From assembly GCF_020085105.1 (NCBI RefSeq), contig NC_058042.1, positions 14,276,501-14,340,500 on the forward strand: a stretch of DNA of 64,000 nucleotides, given 5' to 3'. Origin of the DNA: Siniperca chuatsi (taxonomy: Eukaryota > Chordata > Actinopteri > Centrarchiformes > Sinipercidae). The position numbers and the translations under genes were made by a program. Position 1 is the first letter of the stretch. Every line of letters begins with the position of its first letter. Positions 11,758-25,446 of the stretch are shown piece after piece. The notes beneath the pieces are model-generated. The model did not search any database and was not told the DNA's origin. It saw nothing but the letters and a program-made list of their open reading frames with translations.

Positions 11758-14443
11758 ATGGCGTCCGCCGTGCTGAAGGTTGCAGGTTGGTTTGTGTCAA
11801 TAAGTATTCAACTGCCAAACACATGTTTTTCTGTGCTGTATTGTATAAGTTACTGTATAAGTTCAACCCTATGTTAACATTACATCATGGGGGCTGTCTG
11901 GTTGCAGCGTTTGGGTAACTTACATGGAATGTTTCGTGTTTTGTGTAAAAGAAAAAAAGAGACGAGATTTTCTTTTATCTGAAGGCATGCAAAGATAACT
12001 TTACTGAATACAGTTTAATTTGATTCTGTCTTGATCATAGTCCAGTCTTATATTCACCAATGTACAGATGGTTTCTTCAACTCAGATGTAAAATGACAAA
12101 ACTTATCTCCCCGATAACCTAAAACAGACATTTTGACGAATGCCATAGCTGTACTTCCCTAAGAAAGTATTTGATAGGTGTTTTAACCTGCTGTATGTGT
12201 ATCAGTTATTAAACTCATACCATTCAGCCAAACATTATTAAAACCCACAGACCTTTATTTCAAAATCTAGTGGAGATTTCAGAGTTTTCAAAGATACCAA
12301 AAGCATGGATTTGGGAAAATGTGTGTTAAATGATGCACAATACATCTAGAATACTTAATTTTGATGAACATGTCTTGGGTTCACTCTGTAAACATACATT
12401 TATGTTTGGAACAAGCTGGTGCAGAATACCGTGTATATGTGATACTGTCAGACAGTGTGGAATAAGATTTTTCCATCCTTGAAGCTACTTGAAGGGAAAA
12501 CTGCATGTAAAAACTCTAGTAGTTTGTTCCAACACAATAGCTACAGCTAATCTCACTATATTTTAATCTGTTTATTCAGTGGCAGGTCTTTCCAGATGTT
12601 CTCGTCTCACACTCCTGAGGACACATTCAACGACAGCACCCCTCCATCAGGGCGTTCCTGGATCGCTGTGGAAGCTGGGGAGGCTGAACCACATTGCCAT
12701 TGCTGTCCCTGACATGGAGACGGCCACAGCTCTGTATCGGGACGTGCTGGGGGCCACAGTGAGTGACAAGGTGCCCCTGCCCGAGCACGGAGTCTACACA
12801 GTGTTTGTGGAGCTTGGCAACACTAAGCTGGAGCTGCTTCATCCGCTGGGGGAGAAGAGCCCAATCGCTGGCTTCTTACAGAAGAACAAGTCTGGAGGGA
12901 TGCACCACATTTGTATTGAGGTGAGACAGCATTGATAGCTGTAGGGATTACACTCATTGGATACTTTATTAGGGACACCTAGTCAGTATTGTGTATGACC
13001 CCCTCAGATAAGCTTGAATAGAACTTTCTCACAGCAAACATTATTTGTCATAGCGGAATAAGCACACGTGTAAATAATAACATTAATATGCATAAGTGAG
13101 CCAGCACGCACGATAGTCTTTTTTCACAGCAGACATTCAGACTTGTCATACTTGGATTAGCACAGGTGTTACATTATTGATGGCTCTGTTCTAGTCAGCT
13201 GTCACAGTAAGCCATGACAGTGAGACAGTGAGCCAGCATTCACAATACAGTACCAGGACCCTGAAACCAAAGCAGCTAAATAGAATTCAGCCATCATTAA
13301 TTTTATCATTTACACATGTGCTTTTTCCTACTGTGACAGGTCTGGATGAATTCTGTCAGATGACGGTCTGAGGACCGAAACATCTCGTGAGCTAAAGTCA
13401 TGGAGAGTGGATTCTTTGGGTGGCTTTTCAAGTCACGAGTTTTTGATCCTAAGCACCTGTCTTATTGGTGCAAGAACTTTTTGAAATTACTACTGTGACA
13501 TGTCGAAATGTCTTTTGTGAACAAGGCCAACACCAGAGCCCTGATGGCACTGACACTAAGTTGAATGTATCCATTATTCATTCATTATTAGTTACACCTG
13601 TGTTTGATGAGTCAAAATGTCTGCCATGAGAATGGTCTATTAGTGTTAAATAGCACATTTGTGCAACAAACATCCTGTTCCACTTTATTCCAAAGGGGCT
13701 CTTTTGGGTCTGGAGTCTGGAGACTGAATTCAACCTTTTAGTTGAAGACTTACGGTGCTTTCATGCCTAATGTGTTTGGTGCATTTGAGTATTTGGTTTG
13801 CTTCTTATTAGGGTTCCTCAGTGTAAGCTAAACCGCTATAAACAATCATTTATTCAAGAGCCCAACCGATACACCAACCAATATTAGTTTATTACAGATA
13901 TATCATTACCAGTGTATATGTTGACCGATAAGTAACAAGCATTACAGAAATGTCAAAGATATGCATTTGTGTTTGTGTCAAAAAACAAATTGTTATCAGA
14001 CTTTCAAATATCAATATTGGCATTGGCCTCACAAATCCAGTAATAGTCAGTCTGTAACGTATTCTTATGTCAGTTAAGCTACTTAAAACCAAACATAACA
14101 TGTTTGTTGTGTGTGTGTTGAAACTTAAAGTTGCACATTTTAAACCTTAGTTGAATCACTCAGACCTCTCTGTTATGCTTTGGACACCAGTCACCAATAC
14201 AGTAAATACAATACATTTTCTGCATTTCATACTTTGCTGTGCATTTAAAAGATGATCAGCATGATAGAGTGTGTATCTTCTTGGTTGCAGGTAGACAACA
14301 TTAACGCTGCAATAGCCGACCTGAAAGCAAAGAACATCAGAACTCTGTCAGCAGAGCCCCTCATAGGTGCTCATGGGAAACCAGTGATGTTTCTCCATCC
14401 TAAAGACTGTGACGGTGTGCTGGTGGAGCTTGAAGAAGCATGA
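11758..14443 (+). CDS. mcee: Methylmalonyl-CoA epimerase, mitochondrial
   Basis: MCEE interconverts (2S)- and (2R)-methylmalonyl-CoA in the mitochondrial matrix, linking propionyl-CoA carboxylase to methylmalonyl-CoA mutase. Three coding exons: 11758-11785, 12580-12920 and 14291-14443, giving 173 residues (human 176). The first about 35 residues (MASAVLKVA, then SRCSRLTLLRTHSTTAP) are basic and hydroxyl-rich without acids, as expected of a mitochondrial targeting peptide. The remainder is a glyoxalase/VOC fold: GRLNHIAIAVPD holds the first metal-binding His, GGMHHICIEVDNINAA the second, and DGVLVELEEA the C-terminal Glu ligand. LPEHGVYTVFVELGNTKLE and IGAHGKPVMFLHPKDC are family hallmarks. 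The start codon is the first ATG after the divergent promoter. The 3' UTR runs past 14443; its end was not fixed. Confidence 0.97.
12956..13030 (+). repeat. Dispersed repeat fragment (TACTTTATTAGG-ACACCTAG family)
   Basis: 'ggatactttattagggacacctagtcagta' resembles the start of a widespread fish DNA-element repeat normally reading TTTATTAGGTACACCT. It lies in MCEE intron 2, and only this end is recognisable. Confidence 0.5.
13330..13440 (+). mobile_element. Penelope-type terminal motif fragment in MCEE intron 2
   Basis: The stretch GGTCTGAGGACCGAAACATC, centred near 13375, has a short stem-loop (GGTC-TGAG-GACC) followed by GAAAC. The same layout occurs at both ends of the Penelope-like element at 27669-29269 (CTTCCGGATGGGAGCCGAAAC). 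I therefore read it as a solo terminal fragment of a related element. No reverse transcriptase is nearby. Confidence 0.4.
13856..14060 (+). mobile_element. Degraded hAT-like MITE (AGAGCCC-ACCGAT family)
   Basis: It begins 'agagcccaaccgatacaccaaccaatatta' and continues with 'agatatatcattaccagtgtatatgttgaccgataag', which matches in pattern the common fish 'GACCGATATATCGGCCGATATT' repeat. A copy in the opposite orientation is at 60717-61086. It is truncated on the right. Confidence 0.5.
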
Positions 14444-16170
14444 ACACCTCAGTCTGACAGGGACTGTGGGAGCTGTTAATTCACATTAATATATTCCACA
14501 GTCAGTTTAATAATCACTGAGAACAAATGTTGATTTTCTAATATTGTTCTTATGGCACTGAGGTTTTGATCTTCCCATTTCAGAAAGGTGCCTCAAAGTT
14601 TTTCTTCCAGTTCTGTTTCAGAGCCTTTCTTGACTTTCCTGTTTTGTTGGGAAGACATTATGGTGTGATGTGTGTTTTGGCAGTTTCCATAAAGTGTAAT
14701 GTTCAGTGAATGTCCATTTGCATTTGAGTTCACTCCACTATCCTCTAGTAGAATGACCACATACAGTATCCAGTGCATGCTGCAGTAGGAAAGAAATAAT
14801 ATTTAGAATGCAGTTCCAGCTGATGAGTTCTCCCTAATACCTAAAAAGGGGACGATAGATCAAATGGCAGTGTTGTGTTTAATGTAATTTTAATACAGAA
14901 TTTGGGATGTTTGGTAATTTTTAACCATAACACAATTTATTTTTACATGATCTACAACTCATGCAGTTTTAATTTCACTGTATTGATGCAGATTCCAAAA
15001 TGAAAAGGGTTGAATTAAATTTACATTTTTGGATATTTTATTCATGTATTTTTAACATGGCCAAGTTTCCAAATAGGATGGCACACTTTTTGACTCCAAC
15101 AAAGGAATACAAATATTGAAACGTCTGTGTCTTTCAGGTGAAACCTAAATAGGAAACTACTTTATTACTTTAGTTCGGAGTATGTTTAGGAGTGCAGTAC
15201 AGTAAAGTTGGCCAAAAATCCAGTATCATCCGTGTGTAATGGAGATGACATTCACTCAAAGTCTAGACACATTTTCTTGGCATGCCGTATACACAGTGCA
15301 TATAGAAATTTTGATTGATAATTGTGTTTTTTAAAATCATGTCAAAATACATTTTTATTATTAGTGGCATTAGTTATTAGATCACCACTAGTGGGAGTGG
15401 CACTACTACCCACCAACAGTCTGTATTCCTGACAGAAAACAGCTGTCCGTGATTACAAAACAAGGGGAACTCATGGTGATGCAGGTCTACTCTCAATCAT
15501 TTCATTTACACTTCCTGTAAAAAGTTTGTTTCTGAGCTGGAAATCCCCTGATTACTTGACTTTTTATAAACCCTAGATGGTAAAAATATAAAAATCAACA
15601 TACATAACCTACTTTGACGAAGTACGAAGCTGACACAAGAGAGACCAAAGGCAATTTGCTCATGTCTTGAGACATGAACGGCAGATGATCATTAGTTTCA
15701 CACCAAGCTGCTTATTTAGGCTTTTTGGTGTGTATTTTCTAGAAACCACAGGGTCTGAGGAAAACAGTAATTATGTTCTTCACATTCTGATAAATAGTGA
15801 TTATTTTCTTGATTACCAGTCTTTGGAGTCTCCTTCAAATACCAAAACTTTTGTTCTCCATTAGTTCAAATACATTTACAACAGCCAGATCTTCATAAAC
15901 ATTTCATTTGCTAAGACATAAAAATAGATCCTACAATAAAGCGTTTACAGAGTTCTAATTGCTCACTGCCCATTATTGGGACTTGGGTGAAATTTTATTT
16001 AAGGTGCCTGCTGACTGCGTAGTTCTGTTTTCTCTGGTAATGGAAGTGAAACAGATCATTAGTACTATTAATACCCATTTTTGTCAGCAAGGTAGTTTTG
16101 CTGTTTTTCCAGTTATGGGTTTATTTGTTTTAACTATGGGACAACATTTAAAAAAATGAGACTAATCAGA
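14444..16170. other. MCEE 3' UTR and intergenic stretch
   Basis: AT-rich sequence without a recognisable coding region. The proximal part is the MCEE 3' UTR; plus-strand AATAAA candidates occur, for example near 15936. The right end abuts the end of the convergent ferritin transcript. No RNA gene or clear repeat was seen. Confidence 0.5.
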
Positions 16171-16185
16171 ATTCAGAGGGTTCGT

Positions 16186-16191
16186 TTTATT
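16186..16191 (-). terminator. fth1: Ferritin polyadenylation signal AATAAA
   Basis: TTTATT on the plus strand gives AATAAA on the minus strand, about 295 nt past the ferritin stop codon, a usual length for a ferritin heavy chain 3' UTR. Confidence 0.6.
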
Positions 16192-16485
16192 TGGTTTGAT
16201 TAACAGCTCCTGGCATAAAACACAGCAAATAAATGACAGGCATAGCTGACAGCGGAGAGAGGTACAAGATACAAGAGTGGGACGTGAATGTAATAGCTCA
16301 CAGCTCTGGGGACAGGGGATTACTGAAGTAACTAATGTGGAGGAAATAGCTAAATTTGTGAGTAATATAACAGGTTTAAATGACTAGCCACTACCATGCA
16401 GATGGCTTCATATTCTGAAAACACTGGAAAGCAAGATACAAATATACATATATAGAAAGCTTTCGTAAATGTGATCTGGAAGGAT

Positions 16486-18952
<2,467 letters not shown>

Positions 18953-18988
18953 TTACTGGACAAACAAACACACTCAAAATGATACAAC

Positions 18989-18990
<2 letters not shown>

Positions 18991-19024
<34 letters not shown>
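18991..19024. repeat. (GT)17 microsatellite
   Basis: Pure GT dinucleotide tract immediately upstream (on the minus strand) of the ferritin start exon. Confidence 0.95.
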
Positions 19025-19025
<1 letters not shown>

Positions 19026-19661
19026 ATAAAGCATTGCTGATATAAGTCTACACAGTATATAACCGAGCTATTTTCTCTCTACTGATATTTCCTACATGAA
19101 ACTACTCACAACAAGGTCTGTGGATTATCTTGAGTCATGATTTCAGCAAAGAGACATTGCGTTTTTCAAATGTATTTTTGGCGCTTTAAGCACCACAAAC
19201 TGAGTGCCATATAGTTCCATTATATTAAAAAATGTAGATATCTCTACGGCCGATACCTCCAAAACTCGGCACACTCACACCGAAAAAAAAAAAAAATCAA
19301 TCTAGATGGACAAATAGTACTACAGGTAAGAGTAGGTATTTTTCAGGTATTTTTGATTTTGGGGTGAACTGTCCCTTTAAAGTCACGACTGGTAAAATAT
19401 ACATTTACTGTTTTGTTTGACCGAAACAATGTGGTTGTTTGGCATGCCTGGCACTGAAGAGAGGTTGGAGAGCCAACTGCGCCAAGGCCACACTTGCGGC
19501 CGCGGCAAGGAGATAAACAACCGCACCAGTACTACTAGTGGTTTACTTTGCTCACCAGAGGCCAACGTTAACCTATTTAGTCGGTGTAAGTCCGTCAGCG
19601 ACAAGCAAATATGATATAAGTTACATATGAAAAGACAGAAAGCTTAGAGATGAATTCTTAC

Positions 19662-19955
19662 CAAATTTCAGTGGCGGGTCTTCTTGTGAGGAGGTCGAAA
19701 AGATGTCTGAGTGGCTTGCGTTGTTAGCAAAACAGTTAGCTAGCAAGCTAAATGTGTTTAGGATAATTTGGCTAACGTTAGCTGATGTTTTAAGGTAAAT
19801 TTAAATTTGATGTTATCGACGGTCGTCTGAGTGATCAAAGCGATGATTCCCGTCCTGTGGTGTCTGAAGACAGCTGAAAGGTTGCCGTTCAAGCACTGTT
19901 GAAGCAGGTAACCTTCACTGTCCGCTAACGAGAGGATCAACTACGAGTTTCGGCC
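19662..19955 (-). other. fth1: Ferritin 5' UTR exon
   Basis: A consensus donor (exon end at 19662, then GTAAGA on the minus strand) would join this non-coding exon to the acceptor before 18929. It contains the iron-responsive element. The upstream limit is inferred from the requirement that an IRE sit within about 40 nt of the cap, placing the start near 19950. Confidence 0.7.
19880..19913 (-). promoter_or_regulatory. Iron-responsive element (IRE) in ferritin 5' UTR
   Basis: On the minus strand: lower stem GGTT-A-CC pairing with GG-C-AACC, bulge region TGC, five-base-pair upper stem TTCAA/TTGAA, and the apical loop CAGTGC (plus-strand 19893-19898). This is the canonical ferritin IRE bound by IRP1/IRP2, with the unpaired C five base pairs below the CAGUGN loop. 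It differs from the human FTH1 IRE at only a few stem positions. Confidence 0.95.
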
Positions 19956-19988
19956 TGAGCTTCGAAGATAACCAGATGGCATGGGCCT

Positions 19989-20010
19989 TGACGTCACTGA
20001 CCGGAAGAGG
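19989..20010 (-). promoter_or_regulatory. fth1: Ferritin promoter CRE and ETS-like site
   Basis: A palindromic CRE TGACGTCA at 19989-19996 and CCGGAAGAGG at 20001-20010 lie just upstream of the inferred start. No TATA box was seen. Confidence 0.55.
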
Positions 20011-20035
20011 GAGGGACTTGGAGGCTGCACCTTGA

Positions 20036-20500
20036 ACTGCTACATTTACTCAAGTACAATTTTGTGGTAATTGTGTACTTGAGTATTTCTATTTTATGCT
20101 ACTTTACATCTACTTCACCACACCTTATATTCCTCTACGTTTCCGAGATAATATTGTACTTTTGACCCTTCAGGATATATCTGGCAGCTAAAGTTACTAG
20201 TAATAGGTCCCCTCGGGGATCAATAAAGTATTTTTGTTTTGATGATTTTCATTCAGAACATCTGATGTGAATGACAAATAACTATAGATTTAACTTTCCA
20301 ACAGTATATGAAGCAGTTAAACAAGGTCCAGCTACAACAGTAAAATGCTGCTTACATTCTTAGGCATCAATAAAAATAATCCAATAATAACACTCCGAAG
20401 GGAGCCTTTAAGCACAACGACTACTTTTACTATTGATTCTTTAAGTACATTTCGCTGGTAATACTTAAGTAAAACTCTGAATGCAGTACTTTTAGGCCCA
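20036..20500 (-). repeat. Second copy of the AAGTAC-rich dispersed repeat
   Basis: It opens 'tgctacatttactcaagtacaatttt' and 'gtacttgagtatttctattttatgctactttaca', shares the 'gctacaacagtaaaatgctgcttaca' segment with 4758-5170, and ends with 'tacttaagtaaaactctga'. It appears interrupted near 20200-20245 by a short retro-tail (CCCCTCGGGGATCAATAAAG). Orientation is uncertain. Confidence 0.55.
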
Positions 20501-20734
20501 CTTATATTTTTACATTGTGGTATTGCTATTACTGTTTTTTTTCTACATTGTATGTCTTTAATGAACCACCCATTACTATTTAGAAAAATAGAAGGCTACA
20601 TGGTGAAAAAAACATAAATAAGAAGGATTTATCATTTGATTTTCTAATGAACCCATGAAGTGACCCCACAATTGTGAATGGGTAAACTAGCCCATTTGTA
20701 TTGGCAGGATATTTAGGATTAGAGGCATTAGAGT

Positions 20735-20865
20735 GTGATAAACAAATCATGTTTATTTATATCGCCCAAAATCACAAGTTTAAACCAGAGCAGAGGACTA
20801 ACAGCCTCCAAAGCACACAACACCCTCTATCCTCAGACCTTCAACAACAAAAAAACTCTCATGAA
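20735..20865 (-). repeat. Fish retroelement tail (TTGTGATTTTGGGC-ATATAAATAAA), minus orientation
   Basis: On the minus strand it reads 'ggtctgaggatagagggtgttgtgtgct...cttgtgattttgggcgatataaataaacatg', matching in pattern the plus-oriented copy at 34793-35183. Confidence 0.6.
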
Positions 20866-22655
20866 GTTACCATCTACTGACTCAGCTTTGAACATATGAC
20901 ACAGCTCTGTAGTTTTTTTCCCAGTGACATTAGCAAACCTAAAAAGTTGTGCATTAAGTAACAGTCTTATAGTCACACACCAGGACATGACTAATTGGCT
21001 TATTGAGACATACTGTATTAGTTACCATGATAAACATTCAATAATAACTGTGTGGCAATTGGTTTGTGGTAATTTGATTAACTGTAATTTTGTTTGGTAA
21101 TATCCATAAAACTCAAGCACAATAACAACTGACATAACCAGGGGCCATTAGATGGGTCCTACTTTATTACCTGATTTCAGGCCCTGTCTTGAAAAGGGGC
21201 CCTGTGTTTTAAGGTGATACTGATACTGTGTGCACGTTGTACATATTCCTAAATTAAAATCTGGTGGACTCATGTGGGGCAGGACTCTGGCTCTATGCTG
21301 CACTCAGAGGTTACCATGTGACTAAACAGAAATAAAGATAATTTCCTGTATTTGTAAAGATACCTATGACTAACACAGTATGAAAAAACTGCCTTGAACA
21401 GCCTGCAGTACCGTCTGTAAGGCTCACCCCCAAGATCCAGTTATTAAATATGTTCCATTTAGGTCCATAGTTGGGTTTACAGTCTGCCAGTGTTAGCTTA
21501 GGAGCAAGGATTTGTTGGCATTGTGTCTATTAGATAGCACTGTCTGACAGGTGCAAGTGCTGTTCTAACAAAAAAAATCTATTAGTATTGAAAAGGTCTG
21601 GTGTCACTATGACGATCCACGCAACATGTGCACGTGAAGTTTGGGGGAAGGGGTTAAAGAATTCTCTATTGCTGTTAGTTGCCTGTTATTTATTGGTTTT
21701 AATGCTACTGTAAATAGTTGACATTCAGGATGTTGACCCTTGAACCATATGAACTGGAAACATTAAGTGACATGGGTTGAGTGAAGGTTTGTCTTTGCTC
21801 TTCATCATTTTCACTTGAGTTATGTATTGGTTATGACTGATGGATTGATTTCACTGATTAGTTGGACAAGTTTTGTAATGAGCCATCATGTTTGTCCCCT
21901 TCAGCATTCTTATGAAAGCTTTTTATAACTGGATTTTTCAAGACAAACCTAAAGTCTACTTATTGTATACAATCCATTAGAAATCTTCACTTCAGCTATT
22001 CACATCAAATTAAACACTGTTTATCCAAATAAGGGTGTAATAGATCTATCTTTAAAGCTTATAAGATACTTTAGTTAAATAAATGGAAGTAGTACATAAT
22101 AAGCTAATGTTTACCTATGAGTATTTGTCCTAAAAGCATGAGTCAAATACCCAGCACTCCTTATGGAAACAATCACTGGCAAAATCATTTTGCTTGTGGG
22201 CCGTTAACAGCAGTAAATAATGCAGGTATTGAGATGCCAACGGTCTGGTGTAGAGACAAACATCAACCCTCATGGATAATTCAAAATGTTTTAACACTGA
22301 CATGAAGGACCTAGCCTAGTGTCTCGTTCACTCTTGTGTACGGTGCAGAACTCAACAGCGCCATCTGCTGATCACTGGTCTCAATTACAGGATTCATGAG
22401 TTATTAACTAGCTGCAATAGTTTGGTACTTGCTCTTTTTTTTTAACACTACGAACAGAGCCAGTGTCAACCCACAAGTCCAGTACTGACACTGGGCCTCT
22501 TTTAAATTGGTCAATTTTGTATGAGTATTCAAAAAAAAAAATATATATATATAAATAAATAAAAGTCTCAACTTTTTTTCTACCCTACTAAATACCAATA
22601 CAACTTTAATTCTGCTGTGAAAAAGACATTTAAATTGTTTTGATTTTTTATAAAC

Positions 22656-22661
22656 TTTATT
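22656..22661 (-). terminator. rplp2: RPLP2 polyadenylation signal AATAAA
   Basis: AATAAA on the minus strand about 17 nt after the stop codon, giving the very short 3' UTR usual for ribosomal protein mRNAs. Confidence 0.75.
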
Positions 22662-22677
22662 TATCTTTTGAAAAAGT

Positions 22678-24426
22678 TTAGTCGAACAGGCCGAATCCCA
22701 TGTCGTCATCGGACTCCTCAGACTCTTCTTTCTTCTCTTCCTTCTTCTCCTCAGCAGCTGAAAAACAAAAAGCACTTGATATATGTCCTGCTATAATCAA
22801 CATCAATTTAACACATTTAACAAAAAGCTGTTTATGAGATCACTAAAGGTAATTCATGCAATATTTTTATAGACTTATGTTAACTATTGTTGGGTTTACA
22901 TAAATTAATGTGAAGTCACTGTACTTTGATGTCAGGTTTCTCCAAAATGACCCTGCTTAAAAACCTAGCATAAATGTCCCATAGATGAAAAAAAAAAATC
23001 TGTAACATAACATTATCTACATGACTTGTACATTCTGACAGGTTTAAATTATGTAGATTTGTAACATTGAATTCCATGAAAAACTAATTAATGGTCAATA
23101 ACTGACTTGGCTGCATGTAATGATATTAGCATACAAGGTGAAGGTAAAAGGTGCCATATGCCAAGTGTCTTTGATGCTGACAAACAAGGTGCTAAGATGC
23201 GATGCTCACCTGCAGCAGGGGCTGCGGCTCCGCCTGAGCCAGCAGCCGCAGAGCTGGCAACGGCTACGGCGCCGCCTGCTGGCACGCTGGCCAGCTTACC
23301 GTAACCTGAGGAGACATGAGTTGGCAGACATAAAGCACAAGTGATAACATTGACACTCAGCAGCCAGAAACAAGATAGAGGTCAGAAACAGTATGTTGTT
23401 AACATGAGATATAATCTGGCAATTTAGTTGTATAGTAATATTCGGAGGCCAGGAAAAGATTGTTTAAGCTATGTCAAAGTGGGAACATGTTTAATCTATT
23501 TTCGCTAAGTGAAATTCAAAGATTGCCTCCGTCTGCTATCATATACAAAACTTGGCCTCAAAGACCATTAACACACACAAAGTTTATAGTAGATATAGTA
23601 AGAAAGCACCAATATTAATATTCATGCCATTGTCACAGTACCAACACTAAGATACAGTCAAAAGTTGTGATTTGATTCTGTACAGCTCGAACCAGGTGTA
23701 AACAATACATCGACATATACAATAAAAGGTTGAAAAAAGTATGCCTTCATATTCACAGACTGTCAGTGAATCAAGCATTTTGTATTTGCAGAATAACTTG
23801 ATCACCTTATTTTAAAAACACTAAGTGTTGATGGCCCACAATGATGAAACCATTACTGGCGAGTCCAGCATTCACAGTTCAGTTACTCATATTTTGCGAA
23901 TGTTTTTTCATTCCTTTCTTAATTTTCTCTTCCTGTGTACCAAGGGACATAATCACTATTCACAATATCCCACGTCAGAAACATATTCATGCCAACTTTC
24001 ACACTTTCGTGTATTTGATTAATTCAGAGGCATTTCAATATTAAAATCATGTCTGATGCCGCTTTAATGGAGAGACTAACAGACCTGACAATTTCAGCAG
24101 AACCAAACAAAAATCACTACACACAGGCACAAACACACTCACCTGTGGCAATCACCTCATCCACATTCTTGCCACTGAGCTCAGAGATGACCTGTTGAGA
24201 AAGATCAAATTAGTGAATAATGACAAAAGACAATGACTAGCCGCTGGTGGAACAACTGCTGCCACAACACCAGAAATACAATTAAGAGCAGACTGCTCTG
24301 TACCTTGTCCAGACGTGTGTTATCGGCCTCAATGCCAACACTCTCCAGGATCTTCTTGATGTCCTTGGCCTCCGGGTTGTTATTGCCACCCAGGGCAGCG
24401 AGCAGGTAAGCAGCAACGTAACGCAT
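22678..24426 (-). CDS. rplp2: 60S acidic ribosomal protein P2
   Basis: P2 pairs with P1 on P0 to form the ribosomal stalk that recruits elongation factors. Four coding exons on the minus strand: 24304-24426, 24143-24191, 23210-23305 and 22678-22757, giving exactly 115 residues, the human length. It begins MRYVAAYLLAALGGN (dimerisation domain), continues DIKKILESVGIEADNTRLDK and ISELSGKNVDEVIATGYGKL, then an Ala/Gly-rich hinge, and ends with the conserved acidic tail ESDDDMGFGLFD that contacts GTPase factors and ribotoxins. The ATG is 1 nt inside its exon (acceptor before 24427); a non-coding first exon ends at 25384. Human RPLP2 hosts an H/ACA snoRNA (SNORA52) in an intron; I could not confirm one here. 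Confidence 0.98.
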
Positions 24427-25383
24427 CCTATAAAAACAATAACCAGGAAGGTTATTAACAGATTGAAAATCATAACCAAAAATGTGGCATGTTGTGTACA
24501 AAATGTAGGCACTCTGTCCTTAAGTATTTAGCAGCACCTCTTAGCAAAACTCAGACTAAGCATGTATTGTTGCCAGCTGCCAACATTTATACGATTTTCT
24601 CCTTCCTTGCAGATTAATTGTAGCTCAGATATAACCTTAAAACTGTCTTGCATGCATTGCATGTTTCAGATCTAACCAAAAATATTTTATAATCAACTCT
24701 GGCAACTGAAGGCAAAAGCTTTATTGTTATCCTTTATTTCTTGGTGGCTCATACCTTTAAGATACATTCTGGATTAATCTCAGTTACATTTTATCAGAAA
24801 TAGTTTTTCTTGGCTAACATAAGGGGAAAAAATACCTATAAGATGTGGTTCATTAGGCTATTTAATTGTGATGTTAACAGCAAGCAAAAAGTAGTGATAC
24901 TGTCAAGCAGCATAATCTTCTTTTATATAGCTACAAGTTGTATTTTGGTCAAGTTTACGCGCATCACTATTTACACTATAACGTTACGTTTGCAAGGTTT
25001 TAATATTAGATATAATATACGATTGATGGCCAGGTACCAAATCTGTGATGGTTTACGAGTCAACGGCGAAAACTCTTGAATATTTAGCATAAAGTCTGTG
25101 TGGAAAACTAGTTAGATATTCTCAAACAAATCGTTTAAAATCTGACAACAAAAATCCAGCTACACTTTTTACACCCATGTGGCGGCGTGTTCTTCAGTCC
25201 CCTTAACATTAGCTACCGTAGCCGCTGCCGACGTTGCCGTGCTTAAAAGGAATAAATGTTGCTAATATGCCGCTGTTGAAGGTTTTTGAGCTACCGGGGT
25301 TGGAAGATTACTTATTTCTTGTGATAACATATGTGTTCTCTCAGTGCTAGATATATTTATTATATTGTAAAAAGGACACTCAC

Positions 25384-25446
25384 TTGCTAGACAGGCGAAC
25401 GCGTGTTCACTTCGAGGTTAGCGCGGACAGAAAGGAAGTTACGTCA
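25384..25446 (-). promoter_or_regulatory. rplp2: RPLP2 first exon with 5'-TOP-like start and CRE-like promoter
   Basis: The donor GTGAGT follows position 25384 on the minus strand. Reading the minus strand from 25438 gives CTTCCTTTCTGTCC, a pyrimidine run starting with C as expected of a terminal oligopyrimidine tract. TTACGTCA (25439-25446) lies immediately upstream and CGGAAG (an ETS core) near 25458. The start site itself is inferred. Confidence 0.6.

Larger units (their letters stand above)
20011..22655. other. Repeat-bearing intergenic stretch between ferritin and RPLP2
   Basis: No gene was recognised. Contents: a dispersed repeat (20036-20500), a LINE/SINE-tail-like fragment (20735-20865), and otherwise AT-rich unique-looking sequence. 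Short open frames resemble no known protein. Confidence 0.6.

Noticed and set aside
22758-25383. SNORA52-like H/ACA snoRNA in an RPLP2 intron
   Set aside because: Expected from the human host gene, but I could not identify a convincing H box, ACA box and two-hairpin arrangement by eye.
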